From UBA2658 sp964617335 (GTDB taxonomy: Bacteria > Bacillota > Clostridia > Oscillospirales > Oscillospiraceae), in contig CAZTXG010000003.1 in assembly GCA_964617335.1 (NCBI GenBank), forward strand, positions 27,858 to 91,857: a DNA stretch of 64,000 nt, written 5' to 3'. The notes under the pieces were generated by a model, which was not told the origin of the DNA, made no database searches, and worked only from the letters and a program-made list of their open reading frames with translations. The position numbers were made by a program, and so were the translations under genes. Positions 42,949 to 51,057 of the stretch are shown here, piece by piece; the stretch's first letter is position 1, and the number at the start of each line of letters is the position of its first letter.

Positions 42949-43956
42949 TTAAGCCTTAAGTTTTTTGATTTCAGCAATAAGAACAGGAAGAACCTCAAAC
43001 AAATCACCAACAACGCTATAATCTGCAACGTTGAAGATGGGAGCGGTTTCGTCCTTGTTTATCGCAATGATAGTGTTGGAGCTGCTCATGCCGGCAACGT
43101 GCTGAATGGCGCCGGAAATGCCGCAGGCAACATAAAGCTTAGGCCCTACGGTTTTGCCCGTCTGACCAACCTGATGAGAGTGACCAATCCAGCCGGAGTC
43201 AACAGCCGCGCGGGAAGCGCCGACAACGCCGCCCAAAAGGTCGGCAAGTTCTTTTATAAGCTTAAAGCCTTCGGGGCCGCCGAGGCCGCGTCCGCCGGAT
43301 ACGATAATTTCAGCGCCTTCAAGGTCAACTATTTCACCGGCAGTTTCCTTTATTATCTCAACAAGCTCGGTGCGAATCATATCAGGAGAAACGTGTATGT
43401 CCTCTTTTATGACTTCTGCGCTGCGGGCTTCGTCAGCTTCGCACTTTTTGAAAACGCCGGGGCGCACGGTTCCGATTTGCGGGCGATGGTCAGGGCACAT
43501 AATAGTTGCCATAAGGTTTCCGCCGAAGGCCGGACGAGTCCAGGCAACGTTTCCGGTTTCCTCGTCAATGGCAAGGGAGGTGCAGTCTGCCGTAAGGCCT
43601 GTGTTCAGGCGGCAGGAAACACGGGGGCCAAGGTCACGACCGTTGTTGGTTGCGCCTATCAAAATGCTGGTGGGACCGTATTTTTCAACAAGTGTGCACA
43701 GAGCGTGAGTGTAGGCATCAGTGCTGTAATGTGCATATTCCTCACCATCAACAACAAATATCTTGTCAGCGCCGTGAGAGACTGCAGCTTTGACAGAGGC
43801 ATCCACATTGCTGCCGATTATAACGCCTATAAGCTGGCCGCCCTGCTTATCGGCAAGCTCACGTCCCGGAGATAAAAGCTCAATGCCGACATTTTTGGGA
43901 CTGCCGTCTTCGTTAGTTTCTATAAATACCCATAAATCCTTGGTTTTTGCATCCAT
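42949..43956 (-). CDS. etfA: Electron transfer flavoprotein alpha subunit
   Basis: FAD-carrying subunit of the electron-transferring flavoprotein that takes electrons from acyl-CoA dehydrogenases or takes part in bifurcation. 335 aa. The C-terminal FAD domain has SGRGLGG-like EIIVSGGRGLGGPEGF, SRAAVDSGWIGHSHQVGQTGKTVGPKLYVACGISGAIQH and IIAINKDETAPIFNVADYSVVGD. GAGGGGG precedes the ATG. It starts 16 bp past etfB. Whether this Etf bifurcates cannot be told by reading. Confidence 0.95.
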   Translation of the reverse strand: MDAKTKDLWVFIETNEDGSPKNVGIELLSPGRELADKQGGQLIGVIIGSNVDASVKAAVSHGADKIFVVDGEEYAHYSTDAYTHALCTLVEKYGPTSILIGATNNGRDLGPRVSCRLNTGLTADCTSLAIDEETGNVAWTRPAFGGNLMATIMCPDHRPQIGTVRPGVFKKCEADEARSAEVIKEDIHVSPDMIRTELVEIIKETAGEIVDLEGAEIIVSGGRGLGGPEGFKLIKELADLLGGVVGASRAAVDSGWIGHSHQVGQTGKTVGPKLYVACGISGAIQHVAGMSSSNTIIAINKDETAPIFNVADYSVVGDLFEVLPVLIAEIKKLKA

Positions 43957-43972
43957 TTCTAGTTACCCCCTC

Positions 43973-44779
43973 TTAGATGATCTTGTCCGCTGTAAGGCAA
44001 GCGAACAATTTCTTTGCGGAATCGGCGCCGGTTTCTTCGTGTATCTTAACGCCGCCGGTTTTAACGTCCGGTGTGAAAGTTTTTTTAACCTTTGTGGGGG
44101 AACCCTTAAGACCAATCTTTGTGGCATCTATGGTTGCCTCAAGGTCGGCAAAGGCAATTTTAGCAATTTCCTTGCGGTTTGCGGCCATTTTTGTTTTTAT
44201 TGTGGGATAACGAGGGTCAAAATCGGGCTTTGTGACAGTTACGAGGCAGGGCATTTTTGCTGCGATAAGCTCAAAACCGTCGTCTACTTCCCTCTTTACC
44301 TTTACAAGGTCACCGTCAACATAAGATTCGACAGCATAAGTAATCTGGGGATAATCAAGATGCTCGGCGATTTCGGGGCCAACCTGAGCCGTATCGCCGT
44401 CAATTGCCTGTTTACCGCAGAAAATAATGTCGAACTTACCGTCGGTTTCCTCAATCTTTTTGATTGCGGTTGCCAGGATATAGCTGGTTGCAAGAGTGTC
44501 CGAGCCGCCGAATTCACGGCCGCTGCACAGATAGGCCACGTCGCCGCCAACTGCAAGGCATTCTTTTAAAGCTGCCTCAGCCTGAGGGGGGCCCATGCAC
44601 AAAAGTGTTATCTTTGCGCTGGGGTCCTTGTCCTTTATTCTTGCGGCAAGCTCCAGTGCGTATGCGTCAAAGGGGTTAACTATGCTGGGCACACCGTCAC
44701 GGATAAGGGTCTTTTTGACCGGATCTATCTTAATTTCGGTGGTATCCGGCACCTGTTTTACACAAACAAGTATATTCAT
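43973..44779 (-). CDS. etfB: Electron transfer flavoprotein beta subunit
   Basis: 268 aa partner of EtfA. The start MNILVCVKQVPDTTEIKID, GVPSIVNPFDAYALELAAR, SDTLATSYILATAIKK and FCGKQAIDGDTAQVGPEIAEHL are conserved in EtfB and the AMP-site region. AGAAGGA precedes the ATG. It is the first gene of an etfBA unit downstream of two terminators that end the acyl-CoA dehydrogenase transcript, so it needs its own promoter; none clear was found. Confidence 0.95.
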   Translation of the reverse strand: MNILVCVKQVPDTTEIKIDPVKKTLIRDGVPSIVNPFDAYALELAARIKDKDPSAKITLLCMGPPQAEAALKECLAVGGDVAYLCSGREFGGSDTLATSYILATAIKKIEETDGKFDIIFCGKQAIDGDTAQVGPEIAEHLDYPQITYAVESYVDGDLVKVKREVDDGFELIAAKMPCLVTVTKPDFDPRYPTIKTKMAANRKEIAKIAFADLEATIDATKIGLKGSPTKVKKTFTPDVKTGGVKIHEETGADSAKKLFACLTADKII

Positions 44780-44925
44780 GATAGGTATTCCTTCTTTCCA
44801 ATTTATTGCGCTTCTATATTGCTTTCTTTAGAAAATCCAAACATTTAAAAATTTCTAAATACCTGTTTATTATACATCAGTGATTTAAGTCATGTCAACA
44901 AACAAAGATTAACTAAAAAAAGCCC

Positions 44926-44941
44926 ACGCCGCATTCGGCGT
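44926..44941 (-). terminator. Second (distal) terminator of the acyl-CoA dehydrogenase transcript
   Basis: Arms ACGCCG and CGGCGT with a 4-base loop, then GGGCTTTTTTTAG on the minus strand. Confidence 0.65.
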
Positions 44942-44995
44942 TTGGTCTAATAGTTGCAGCATAAGACTAATGGGCAGCCTTATGCTAAAAAAACA

Positions 44996-45028
44996 GGTCC
45001 GCGCAAGCACAAAGTGTTTACGCGGACC
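44996..45028 (-). terminator. First terminator after the acyl-CoA dehydrogenase
   Basis: Arms GGTCCGCG and CGCGGACC with an inner helix (AAACAC/GTGCTT), followed by TGTTTTTTTAG on the minus strand. Confidence 0.8.
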
Positions 45029-45087
45029 GTAAATTAATTGCTTGATAGATGGTAATTAAGCTTAAACTGAGAAATCAGACAAAAGTC

Positions 45088-46248
45088 TTACATCATGCCA
45101 GCGGCCTTAAGCAGGCTCTTTACGATAACCATACGCTGAACCTGGTTTGTTCCCTCAAACAGCTGACCAATCTTTGCGTTTCTAAGGATTATCTCAATGG
45201 GATATTCCTTGGAGTATCCGTTTCCGCCGTGAATCTGGATGGCGTCAATGGCACACTCAACAACAGCGTCGGAAGCAAAGGTTTTGGCGGCAGATGCAAG
45301 GGCAGAGTCGATAACGCCGTTATCTATCATGCCGGCAACCTTATATGTAAGGGCACGGGCAGCCTCATATTTAATTTCCATGTCAGCTATCATGAACTGG
45401 ATGGCCTGATTGGTGAGTATGGGCTGACCAAAGGTTTCACGGACTGCCGCATATTCAATGCACTTGTCGATGCAGCTTTTCATAGAGCCGCAGCTTGCAG
45501 CGCCGACGCCGGCAGGACGGGTAATGTCAAAAACGCTCATTGCTATTTTGAAGCCCTGGCCTTCTTTGCCAACCAGATGGTCTGCGGGAACACGGACATT
45601 ATCAAAGAGGACTTCAGTTGTGTTTGAAAGACGGATTCCCATCTTATCCTCTTCAGAGCCTATTGAAACGCCGGCACGGTCACGCTCAACTATAAAGCAG
45701 GACATACCACGGGTTCCGGCTCCGGGAGTGGTAACTGCAAATACGGAATAAACACTGGCATGAGCACCATTTGTGATAAAGGTTTTTGTTCCGTTTATGA
45801 CCCACTCATCACCATCGAGAACAGCTGTTGTGCGGTTATTTGAAACGTCGGAACCGGCATCGGCCTCGGTGAGGGCAAAGGCAGCAAGTCCGCCGTCGAC
45901 AATGTGCTTACCGAACATTTCTTTCTGTTCCTGAGTGCCAAAAAGAGCGATGGGCTCATAAGCCAGACCACAGGCACCTATAACTGTTGCAAAGCCGATG
46001 TCCTGATAGCCAATCTCTTCAAGGACGAGAGAGTTTGTTACCTGACCCATGCCGCCGCCGCCGATTGATTCGGGGAGGGTTATGCTGGTAAGGCCCATTT
46101 CAGCGCACTTTTTTACAACATCCATGGGGGTTTCATTTTTCTCGTCGCACTCCTTGATTCTTTCCCAAGGAAGTTCCTTGCGGATGAAATCGCGGGTCAT
46201 CATCTGAATGTCAATCTGGTCCTGTGTTAAGCCGTAGTCTTCTTTCAT
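45088..46248 (-). CDS. Acyl-CoA dehydrogenase
   Basis: FAD enzyme oxidising acyl-CoA to 2-enoyl-CoA, passing electrons to Etf. 386 aa from ATG 46248 (AAGGAG upstream; an in-frame extension to 46335 has none). GLAAFALTEADAGSDVSNN, NGTKTFITNGAHASVY, FDITRPAGVGAAS and the C-terminal GQLFEGTNQVQRM with the catalytic-base Glu place it with short/medium-chain dehydrogenases. Substrate chain unknown. The etfBA operon downstream is the probable electron acceptor. Confidence 0.93.
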   Translation of the reverse strand: MKEDYGLTQDQIDIQMMTRDFIRKELPWERIKECDEKNETPMDVVKKCAEMGLTSITLPESIGGGGMGQVTNSLVLEEIGYQDIGFATVIGACGLAYEPIALFGTQEQKEMFGKHIVDGGLAAFALTEADAGSDVSNNRTTAVLDGDEWVINGTKTFITNGAHASVYSVFAVTTPGAGTRGMSCFIVERDRAGVSIGSEEDKMGIRLSNTTEVLFDNVRVPADHLVGKEGQGFKIAMSVFDITRPAGVGAASCGSMKSCIDKCIEYAAVRETFGQPILTNQAIQFMIADMEIKYEAARALTYKVAGMIDNGVIDSALASAAKTFASDAVVECAIDAIQIHGGNGYSKEYPIEIILRNAKIGQLFEGTNQVQRMVIVKSLLKAAGMM

Positions 46249-46448
46249 GATAATGTCTCCTTCATTATTATAAATAGTCCACCGCCGAATGGGAGATTCT
46301 CCTAATGCATATGTGCGCAAGAGGCCAAACGGCAATGAAAAGTAATGGAAATTTCAGAATTTAACACGAATAGGGCCGCAGAAGAAGTGATGCTTCCGTT
46401 TGGCATATTAAAAAGTACGTTAAATTCTTGACACTTCGCATTTTTCAC

Positions 46449-46477
46449 ATTATACATCAAGGGGGAAAGCTTTGCAA
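46449..46477 (-). promoter_or_regulatory. Promoter of the acyl-CoA dehydrogenase
   Basis: Minus-strand TTGCAA, 17-base spacer, TATAAT. The leader to the ATG would be about 190 bases. Confidence 0.72.
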
Positions 46478-46601
46478 TGCTTAATTTTAAAATACTTTTC
46501 AATTATTTTATGACCGAATTGGCTTAAAGTCAATAAAATATGCCTACTTTACACGTAAATTAGTAATTTTAAATATATTTACCCAAAAACTCTTAATTAC
46601 T

Positions 46602-46620
46602 GAGAATGATTTTCACTTTC
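46602..46620. promoter_or_regulatory. Fur-box-like sequence
   Basis: GAGAATGATTTTCACTTTC matches 14 of 19 positions of the Fur consensus. It lies 92 bp before the zinc-ribbon gene. The match could be chance. Confidence 0.3.
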
Positions 46621-46711
46621 AACTTGTAAGGTTTCAACATTTTCTTGACATAAATATGTATAATGTGAGAATATTAGATTCCAGTAATCTATTACTTAAG
46701 GAGGGATTCAC

Positions 46712-47998
46712 ATGGCCTTTTGCACAGAATGCGGGGCGGGACTTCCGGAGAAGGCCCTTTTCTGCCCCAATTGCGGAGCCACACTAAAAAAGACGGAAAC
46801 CATACAAAATGACGAAGGGCCGGCTTTTCCTTCGCAAAACGAGGAAAACAAACCAACTTCGGCTTATGGACAGCCGGATTCGTTTATACATATAAATAAT
46901 GAAGGCTCAGGCTCTTATGAAGCCGATAGGTCAAAGCTTCAGGGTGGCTTTGCTTTTGAGCCGGAAACTTTCAACCGAGAAGAGCTGGGATATCCCCCTG
47001 CGGCATATAAGGGAAAACGCAGAAAAAGCTTAAACGGAACTTCGGTTTTGATAATTATTATCGCCTCGGCATTTCTTCTTATTTCTTTGGCTTCGGTTTT
47101 GATTTTTAAGGCACTTAATAAAAACAACTCTAAGAAACCTAATGAAGATTACGACACCCCCAGCCTTATAAGTCCTCCGGCCGGAACCGGCCTTGACGGC
47201 AGCGGCAAGCTTTCAAAAGGCATCTATTATGTATCCATTATAGGTGCGCAGGCAGCCTATGACTCTGCAGACACTCCAGTTATGCGGGTATACTACGAGT
47301 TTACAAACAACTTTAGCTATTCAATTTCTGCTTGGGAGGCCTTGGGTTTTTCCGCAAGTCAGGACGGCTATGAGCTAAATCCTGCTTACACTTGGGGAGA
47401 AGACGATGTCTTCAGCAATCATTACCATTATATACGTCCGGGCATAAGCATACAATGCTGCTATGAGTTTGAATATGACGAAGATGGCGGAACAGTTGAT
47501 TTTTCTATTTTCAGCTGGAAAGACGGAGCCGAGGCAGGAAAGGTCACAGCAAGCTATGACCCTAAAAACCTTCCCGGAGCACCTGCCGTATATGTGATAA
47601 AGCCTGTGCCTGACCCTGTGTGGACTCTTTCCATAGACAGTGAGGGGCCGCTGGACGGCTTATATTATGTAAGTGTCCTCAATGCCGAGCTTCTGGATGA
47701 CGCAGAGGGAAATCCGGCAATTAGAGTATATTACGATTTTAAAAACAATTCACAGGACGATATAAGCCTGTACAATGCTTTGTACATACTAAGCTATCAG
47801 GACGGAATATCCCTCAGCGAGACCTATTTATTAAACAGCAGCAAAACCGACAATGATATTCATACTGAAATTGCCCCGGGTGAAACTATAAGGGCTTCGG
47901 CAGTTTTTAAATTGCGCAACGAAACCTCCGCTGTTGAGGCAAATGTGGAAGCTTACACCTCTTATGCCGCTGTTGGTCAGACATATAAAATAAGATAA
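46712..47998 (+). CDS. Zinc-ribbon membrane protein with two DUF5067-like domains
   Basis: 428 aa. Residues 1-28 form a zinc ribbon (CTECG..CPNCG), then a low-complexity linker, one transmembrane segment (about 111-131, VLIIIIASAFLLISLASVLIF) and two tandem extracytoplasmic domains of about 125 aa sharing YYVSIIGAQAAYDSADTPVMRVYYEF and YYVSVLNAELLDDAEGNPAIRVYYDF. These resemble the DUF5067/DUF4352 group of surface domains. Function unknown. AAGGAGG precedes the ATG. The zinc ribbon would be cytosolic. Confidence 0.75.
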   Translation: MAFCTECGAGLPEKALFCPNCGATLKKTETIQNDEGPAFPSQNEENKPTSAYGQPDSFIHINNEGSGSYEADRSKLQGGFAFEPETFNREELGYPPAAYKGKRRKSLNGTSVLIIIIASAFLLISLASVLIFKALNKNNSKKPNEDYDTPSLISPPAGTGLDGSGKLSKGIYYVSIIGAQAAYDSADTPVMRVYYEFTNNFSYSISAWEALGFSASQDGYELNPAYTWGEDDVFSNHYHYIRPGISIQCCYEFEYDEDGGTVDFSIFSWKDGAEAGKVTASYDPKNLPGAPAVYVIKPVPDPVWTLSIDSEGPLDGLYYVSVLNAELLDDAEGNPAIRVYYDFKNNSQDDISLYNALYILSYQDGISLSETYLLNSSKTDNDIHTEIAPGETIRASAVFKLRNETSAVEANVEAYTSYAAVGQTYKIR

Positions 47999-48015
47999 GC
48001 CCATGAGAACCAAAG

Positions 48016-48047
48016 CGAAAGCCCGCCATTTTTCCGGCGGGCTTTCG
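48016..48047. terminator. Bidirectional terminator after the zinc-ribbon gene
   Basis: Perfect 12-bp arms CGAAAGCCCGCC and GGCGGGCTTTCG with a TTTT tail on the plus strand. On the minus strand it lies about 40 bp past the ACT gene stop. Confidence 0.85.
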
Positions 48048-48084
48048 TTTTAATGCATTGTCTTTTAAGATTTTACCCTTTTGA

Positions 48085-48513
48085 CTAATACTTTATCTCA
48101 TCAGCGCTTAAAAGGGTAAATCCTTTGGAGCTTAGGCAGCCTAAGGCCTTTTCCTCATCATCACATTTCAGGATGATTGTTGCCAAGCCGGCCTTTTGAG
48201 AAACAAAGCCATAGCAATATTCAATCATAATATTGCTTTCCGTCAGGGCTACAAGGGCTTCGTGGAAGGTGCCGGGGCTGTCGTCCACAGCAAGAGCAAG
48301 AACATCGGTTTCAATAACCGTCATGCCGTTATTGTGAAGAGCCGCCAAGGCATCTTTACGTCTATCCACTATAAGGCGCACAACTCCGAAATCCGTTGTG
48401 TCGGCTATGGATAGGGCACGAATATTTATGCCCTCATCTGCTAAAACTGCCGTAATGTCTCTTATGGCACCGTGGCGGTTTTCCGCAAAAACCGAAATTT
48501 GTTTTAGTAACAT
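48085..48513 (-). CDS. ACT domain protein
   Basis: 142 aa made of two ACT domains (about 1-68, FAENRHGAIRDITAVLADEGINIRAL, and 72-142, FHEALVALTESNIMIEYCYG). ACT domains bind amino acids. It follows the phenylacetate-CoA ligase by 10 bp, a pairing seen in many anaerobes and usually near indolepyruvate ferredoxin oxidoreductase genes; those are not in this window. A role in sensing an aromatic amino acid is inferred. Confidence 0.9.
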   Translation of the reverse strand: MLLKQISVFAENRHGAIRDITAVLADEGINIRALSIADTTDFGVVRLIVDRRKDALAALHNNGMTVIETDVLALAVDDSPGTFHEALVALTESNIMIEYCYGFVSQKAGLATIILKCDDEEKALGCLSSKGFTLLSADEIKY

Positions 48514-48523
48514 ATTGACCCCC

Positions 48524-49840
48524 CTAATAATTTACTTGTGTGCGCTTATCTATTACCCGCTTTGCCTTGCCTTCAAAACGCTCTATGCTTTTTGGCTCTA
48601 CGAGTTTTACCTTTGCTGATACACCCAGAACCGAATGTATTGCCTCCGTTACCTGACGGGACATGGCCTCAAGCTTTCTCACCTCGTCAGTGAAGGTTTC
48701 GCCTGTAAGCTCCACAAGAACCGTAAGCTTATCAAGGTTTCCCTCCCTTTCAACCACAAGCTGGAAGAAAGGGGCTATGCCCTGCATATCCATAAGAACG
48801 GATTCTATCTGAGAGGGGAAAACATTGACTCCGCGGATTATAAGCATATCATCGGTTCTTCCCGCGGGCTTTACCATTCGGACAAAGCTGCGGCCGCAGT
48901 CGCATTTCCCGGGTAATTTTTTCCCTATGTCACGGGTGCGGTAACGTATAAGAGGCAGAGCTTCCTTTGTGATGCAGGTAAAGACAATCTCCCCTTCTTC
49001 TCCGTCAGGCACAGGCTGGTTTGTTTCGGGGTCTATTATTTCAAGGTAGAAATGGTCCTCGTTTACATGAAGGCCATTTTGGCACTGGCATTCATAGGCC
49101 ACTCCGGGGCCTATGATTTCCGACAGACCGTAAATGTCATATGCCTTTAGCTTAAGGCGGCTTTCAATCTCGGCACGCATACTCTCTGTCCAAGGTTCCG
49201 CACCAAAAAAGCCGGCTTTAAGGGAAAGCTCATCCGCGGAAATGCCGTTGGCATCCAGAAATTCCGCTATGGTGAGAGCATAAGAGGGCGTTGCAAGAAT
49301 AAAGGTGGGCTTAAAATCCTGTAAAATCGTTACCTGACGGCGGGTGTTTCCCGTGGAAGCTGGAATTGTGGCGCAGCCTATGGTTTCAGAGCCAAGGCCA
49401 CCGCCTAGGCCTCCTGTGAAAAGTCCGTAGCCATAGCTTATGTGACCTATGTCAGACTTTGTTATTCCGCCGGCACCGATGGTGCGGGCCATGACCTCAC
49501 CCCAGATTTTCATATCGGCTTCCGTATAGCCTACAACGGTCTGTTTACCCGTTGTGCCTGAGGAAGCGTGAAGACGAATAATCTCGTCCATGGGCACGGC
49601 AAAAAGTCCATAGGGATAACTATCACGAAGATCCTGCTTTAATGTGAATGGCAGCTTTGTGATATCATCGATACTGGAGATATCCTCAGGAGATATACCC
49701 ATTTCGTCAAAGCGTTTTTTATACAGGGGCACATTTTCATAAACCCTTTTAACCGTGGCGCAAAGCCTTTCGCTTTGAAGGGCGTGGAGTTTTTCTTGGG
49801 GCATAGTTTCCGCTTCCGGATTATGAATATGGTATAACAT
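48524..49840 (-). CDS. paaK: Phenylacetate-CoA ligase
   Basis: AMP-forming ligase for aryl acids, 438 aa. The P-loop is LHASSGTTGKQTVVGYT near residue 92, then GLFTGGLGGGLGSETIG, YDIYGLSEIIGPGVAYEC, RYRTRDIGKKLPGKCDCGRSFVRM and RTDDMLIIRGVNVFPSQIE: the PaaK signature set. Aryl specificity (phenylacetate, hydroxyphenylacetate, indoleacetate or benzoate-type) cannot be set by eye. GAGGG precedes the ATG. It is the middle gene of the aroK-paaK-ACT unit; 76 bp separate it from aroK with no terminator seen. Confidence 0.93.
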   Translation of the reverse strand: MLYHIHNPEAETMPQEKLHALQSERLCATVKRVYENVPLYKKRFDEMGISPEDISSIDDITKLPFTLKQDLRDSYPYGLFAVPMDEIIRLHASSGTTGKQTVVGYTEADMKIWGEVMARTIGAGGITKSDIGHISYGYGLFTGGLGGGLGSETIGCATIPASTGNTRRQVTILQDFKPTFILATPSYALTIAEFLDANGISADELSLKAGFFGAEPWTESMRAEIESRLKLKAYDIYGLSEIIGPGVAYECQCQNGLHVNEDHFYLEIIDPETNQPVPDGEEGEIVFTCITKEALPLIRYRTRDIGKKLPGKCDCGRSFVRMVKPAGRTDDMLIIRGVNVFPSQIESVLMDMQGIAPFFQLVVEREGNLDKLTVLVELTGETFTDEVRKLEAMSRQVTEAIHSVLGVSAKVKLVEPKSIERFEGKAKRVIDKRTQVNY

Positions 49841-49916
49841 AAAAATTCCCTCTTTATATTTATTTTATAAGTATTCGGTAATACAACCATTTTTTGTTTT
49901 TTCTTAAACCGAGCTT

Positions 49917-50951
49917 TTACCAAAGCTCACCGCTTTCTGCATTTCGGTTAAAATCCCTCAAGATTGCATCGGCCGCAGCATTGAGGCTTCCGTTGTTATC
50001 TATGTGGACATCCGCAAAAAACTTATACAAGGGCTGCCGCTGTATAAACATTTTTCTTAGCATCTCGGTGCTTGACGACAGGGGCCTGTCAGTCATGTCA
50101 AGGTTTTCAAACTCTCTGTTCAGGCAGTAAATGCGGCCGTTTTGCCGTAAGGGTGCATAGTTTGAAAGGCTTTTTACAACACCGCCGCCTGTGGCAATAA
50201 CAGAACCTTGAAGCTTGCCGAAGCTTTTTATATGCTCTCTTTCCATTTTTCTGAAAGCGGCCTCACCGTCATTTTTAAAAATATCCGGAATACTTCTTCC
50301 AGAGGTTTTTACAATTTCGGTGTCAAGGTCTATATATGGTCTGCCGGTTTTTTCCGATATGAGCTTTGCCATACAGCTTTTTCCTGAGCCGGGCATACCT
50401 ATTATAATAATATTTTCCGCTTCTAGCCGAAGCCTGCTAAAAAAAATTTTAAGCTCTATGTCAGAGCTGCTTTCATTTTTTAAAAGCTCCTGAGTAGATT
50501 TTTCCATACAGGCAAGCATATAAAAACCGCCTGCAGAAGCAATTTCTCGTTTTTTTGCCTCCTGCATAAGGGCTGTTCTTAAAAAAGGATCACCTAGATC
50601 TATAAGAGCCCTGCAAGCTGGAAAAAACGAAAGGTCTAAATTATTCAAAGGCTTTTTTGACGCCTCTTTTTCAGAAGGAGCGTTTATTATTATTTCCCCC
50701 TCGGCATATTCTTCCGGCACATCATAAGCTTCACCGTTTTCAAGGCTTAGGGAAGAAACATCCAAGGCTTCGCCTTTTAAGGCGGCAAGGCGAGCTAATC
50801 GAGCTGCTTCTCCACTGCCGAAAACAAGCACTTTTTTACCTTTAAAATTTATTTTAGCCTGGGCGGCACAATATAAAAAGCTGTCAATGCTTGAGCTTTG
50901 CCCAAAGGATGCGGCCATATAATCTTTTCTCTGCTGATAAGTTTCCGGCAC
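49917..50951 (-). CDS. aroK: Shikimate kinase fused to a degenerate shikimate-dehydrogenase half
   Basis: 344 aa from GTG 50951, which has a perfect AAAGGAGG 7 bases upstream. Residues about 175-344 are a shikimate kinase: GMPGSGKSCMAKLIS P-loop, IDLDTEIV, FRKMEREHI, ATGGGVVKS, TDRPL lid Arg. Residues 1-170 look like the C-terminal half of AroE: VLVFGSGEAARLARLAALKG (NADP Rossmann loop), IIINAP, LIDLGDPFLRTALMQEAKKREIASAGGFYMLACM matching the DLIYNP...G..MLVYQA end. The AroE catalytic Lys/Asp region is missing or altered, so the dehydrogenase part is probably inactive or regulatory. It is the first gene behind a Phe-rich leader. Confidence 0.85.
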   Translation of the reverse strand: MPETYQQRKDYMAASFGQSSSIDSFLYCAAQAKINFKGKKVLVFGSGEAARLARLAALKGEALDVSSLSLENGEAYDVPEEYAEGEIIINAPSEKEASKKPLNNLDLSFFPACRALIDLGDPFLRTALMQEAKKREIASAGGFYMLACMEKSTQELLKNESSSDIELKIFFSRLRLEAENIIIIGMPGSGKSCMAKLISEKTGRPYIDLDTEIVKTSGRSIPDIFKNDGEAAFRKMEREHIKSFGKLQGSVIATGGGVVKSLSNYAPLRQNGRIYCLNREFENLDMTDRPLSSSTEMLRKMFIQRQPLYKFFADVHIDNNGSLNAAADAILRDFNRNAESGELW

Positions 50952-50996
50952 TAAAAAACCTCCTTTAGCCTGATTGTAAGTTAAATCCGGCAAGAT

Positions 50997-51033
50997 AAAA
51001 AACGGCCCCGCAGCGAGTTTGCCGCAGGACCGT
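50997..51033 (-). terminator. Attenuator terminator in front of aroK-paaK-ACT
   Basis: Minus-strand stem of 13 pairs (with G-U wobbles) from ACGGTCCTGCGGC to GCTGCGGGGCCGT, loop of 6, then five to six T. It starts 25 bases after the leader-peptide stop and ends about 38 bases before the aroK ribosome site. An alternative helix CAGGA/TCCTG uses its 5' arm. Confidence 0.88.
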
Positions 51034-51057
51034 GTAGTTTCCTGTTATAAAGAGCCT

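Larger units (their letters stand above)
44780..45087. other. Intergenic region between etfB and the acyl-CoA dehydrogenase
   Basis: 308 bp without a gene. It contains two tandem minus-strand terminators (listed) and the etfB upstream region, where no convincing -35/-10 pair was recognised. Confidence 0.6.
46249..46711. other. Divergent intergenic region between the acyl-CoA dehydrogenase and the zinc-ribbon gene
   Basis: 463 bp without a gene. It contains the dehydrogenase promoter with a long leader that holds an inverted repeat (GCCAAACGG at 46324-46332 and CCGTTTGGC at 46396-46404), and a Fur-box-like sequence (46602-46620). A TTGACA at 46650 region and a TATAAT 8 bases later do not form a standard promoter. 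Confidence 0.6.

Noticed and set aside
45049..45627. 192-codon plus-strand frame opposite the acyl-CoA dehydrogenase
   Set aside because: Mirror frame of a certain gene with no ribosome site or family motif. The same applies to 43099-43875, 43790-44569 and 10870-11454.
50952..50993. Longer N-terminus of the fusion aroK from TTG 50993
   Set aside because: The perfect AAAGGAGG lies inside that extension, 7 bases before GTG 50951, so the extension is 5' leader.
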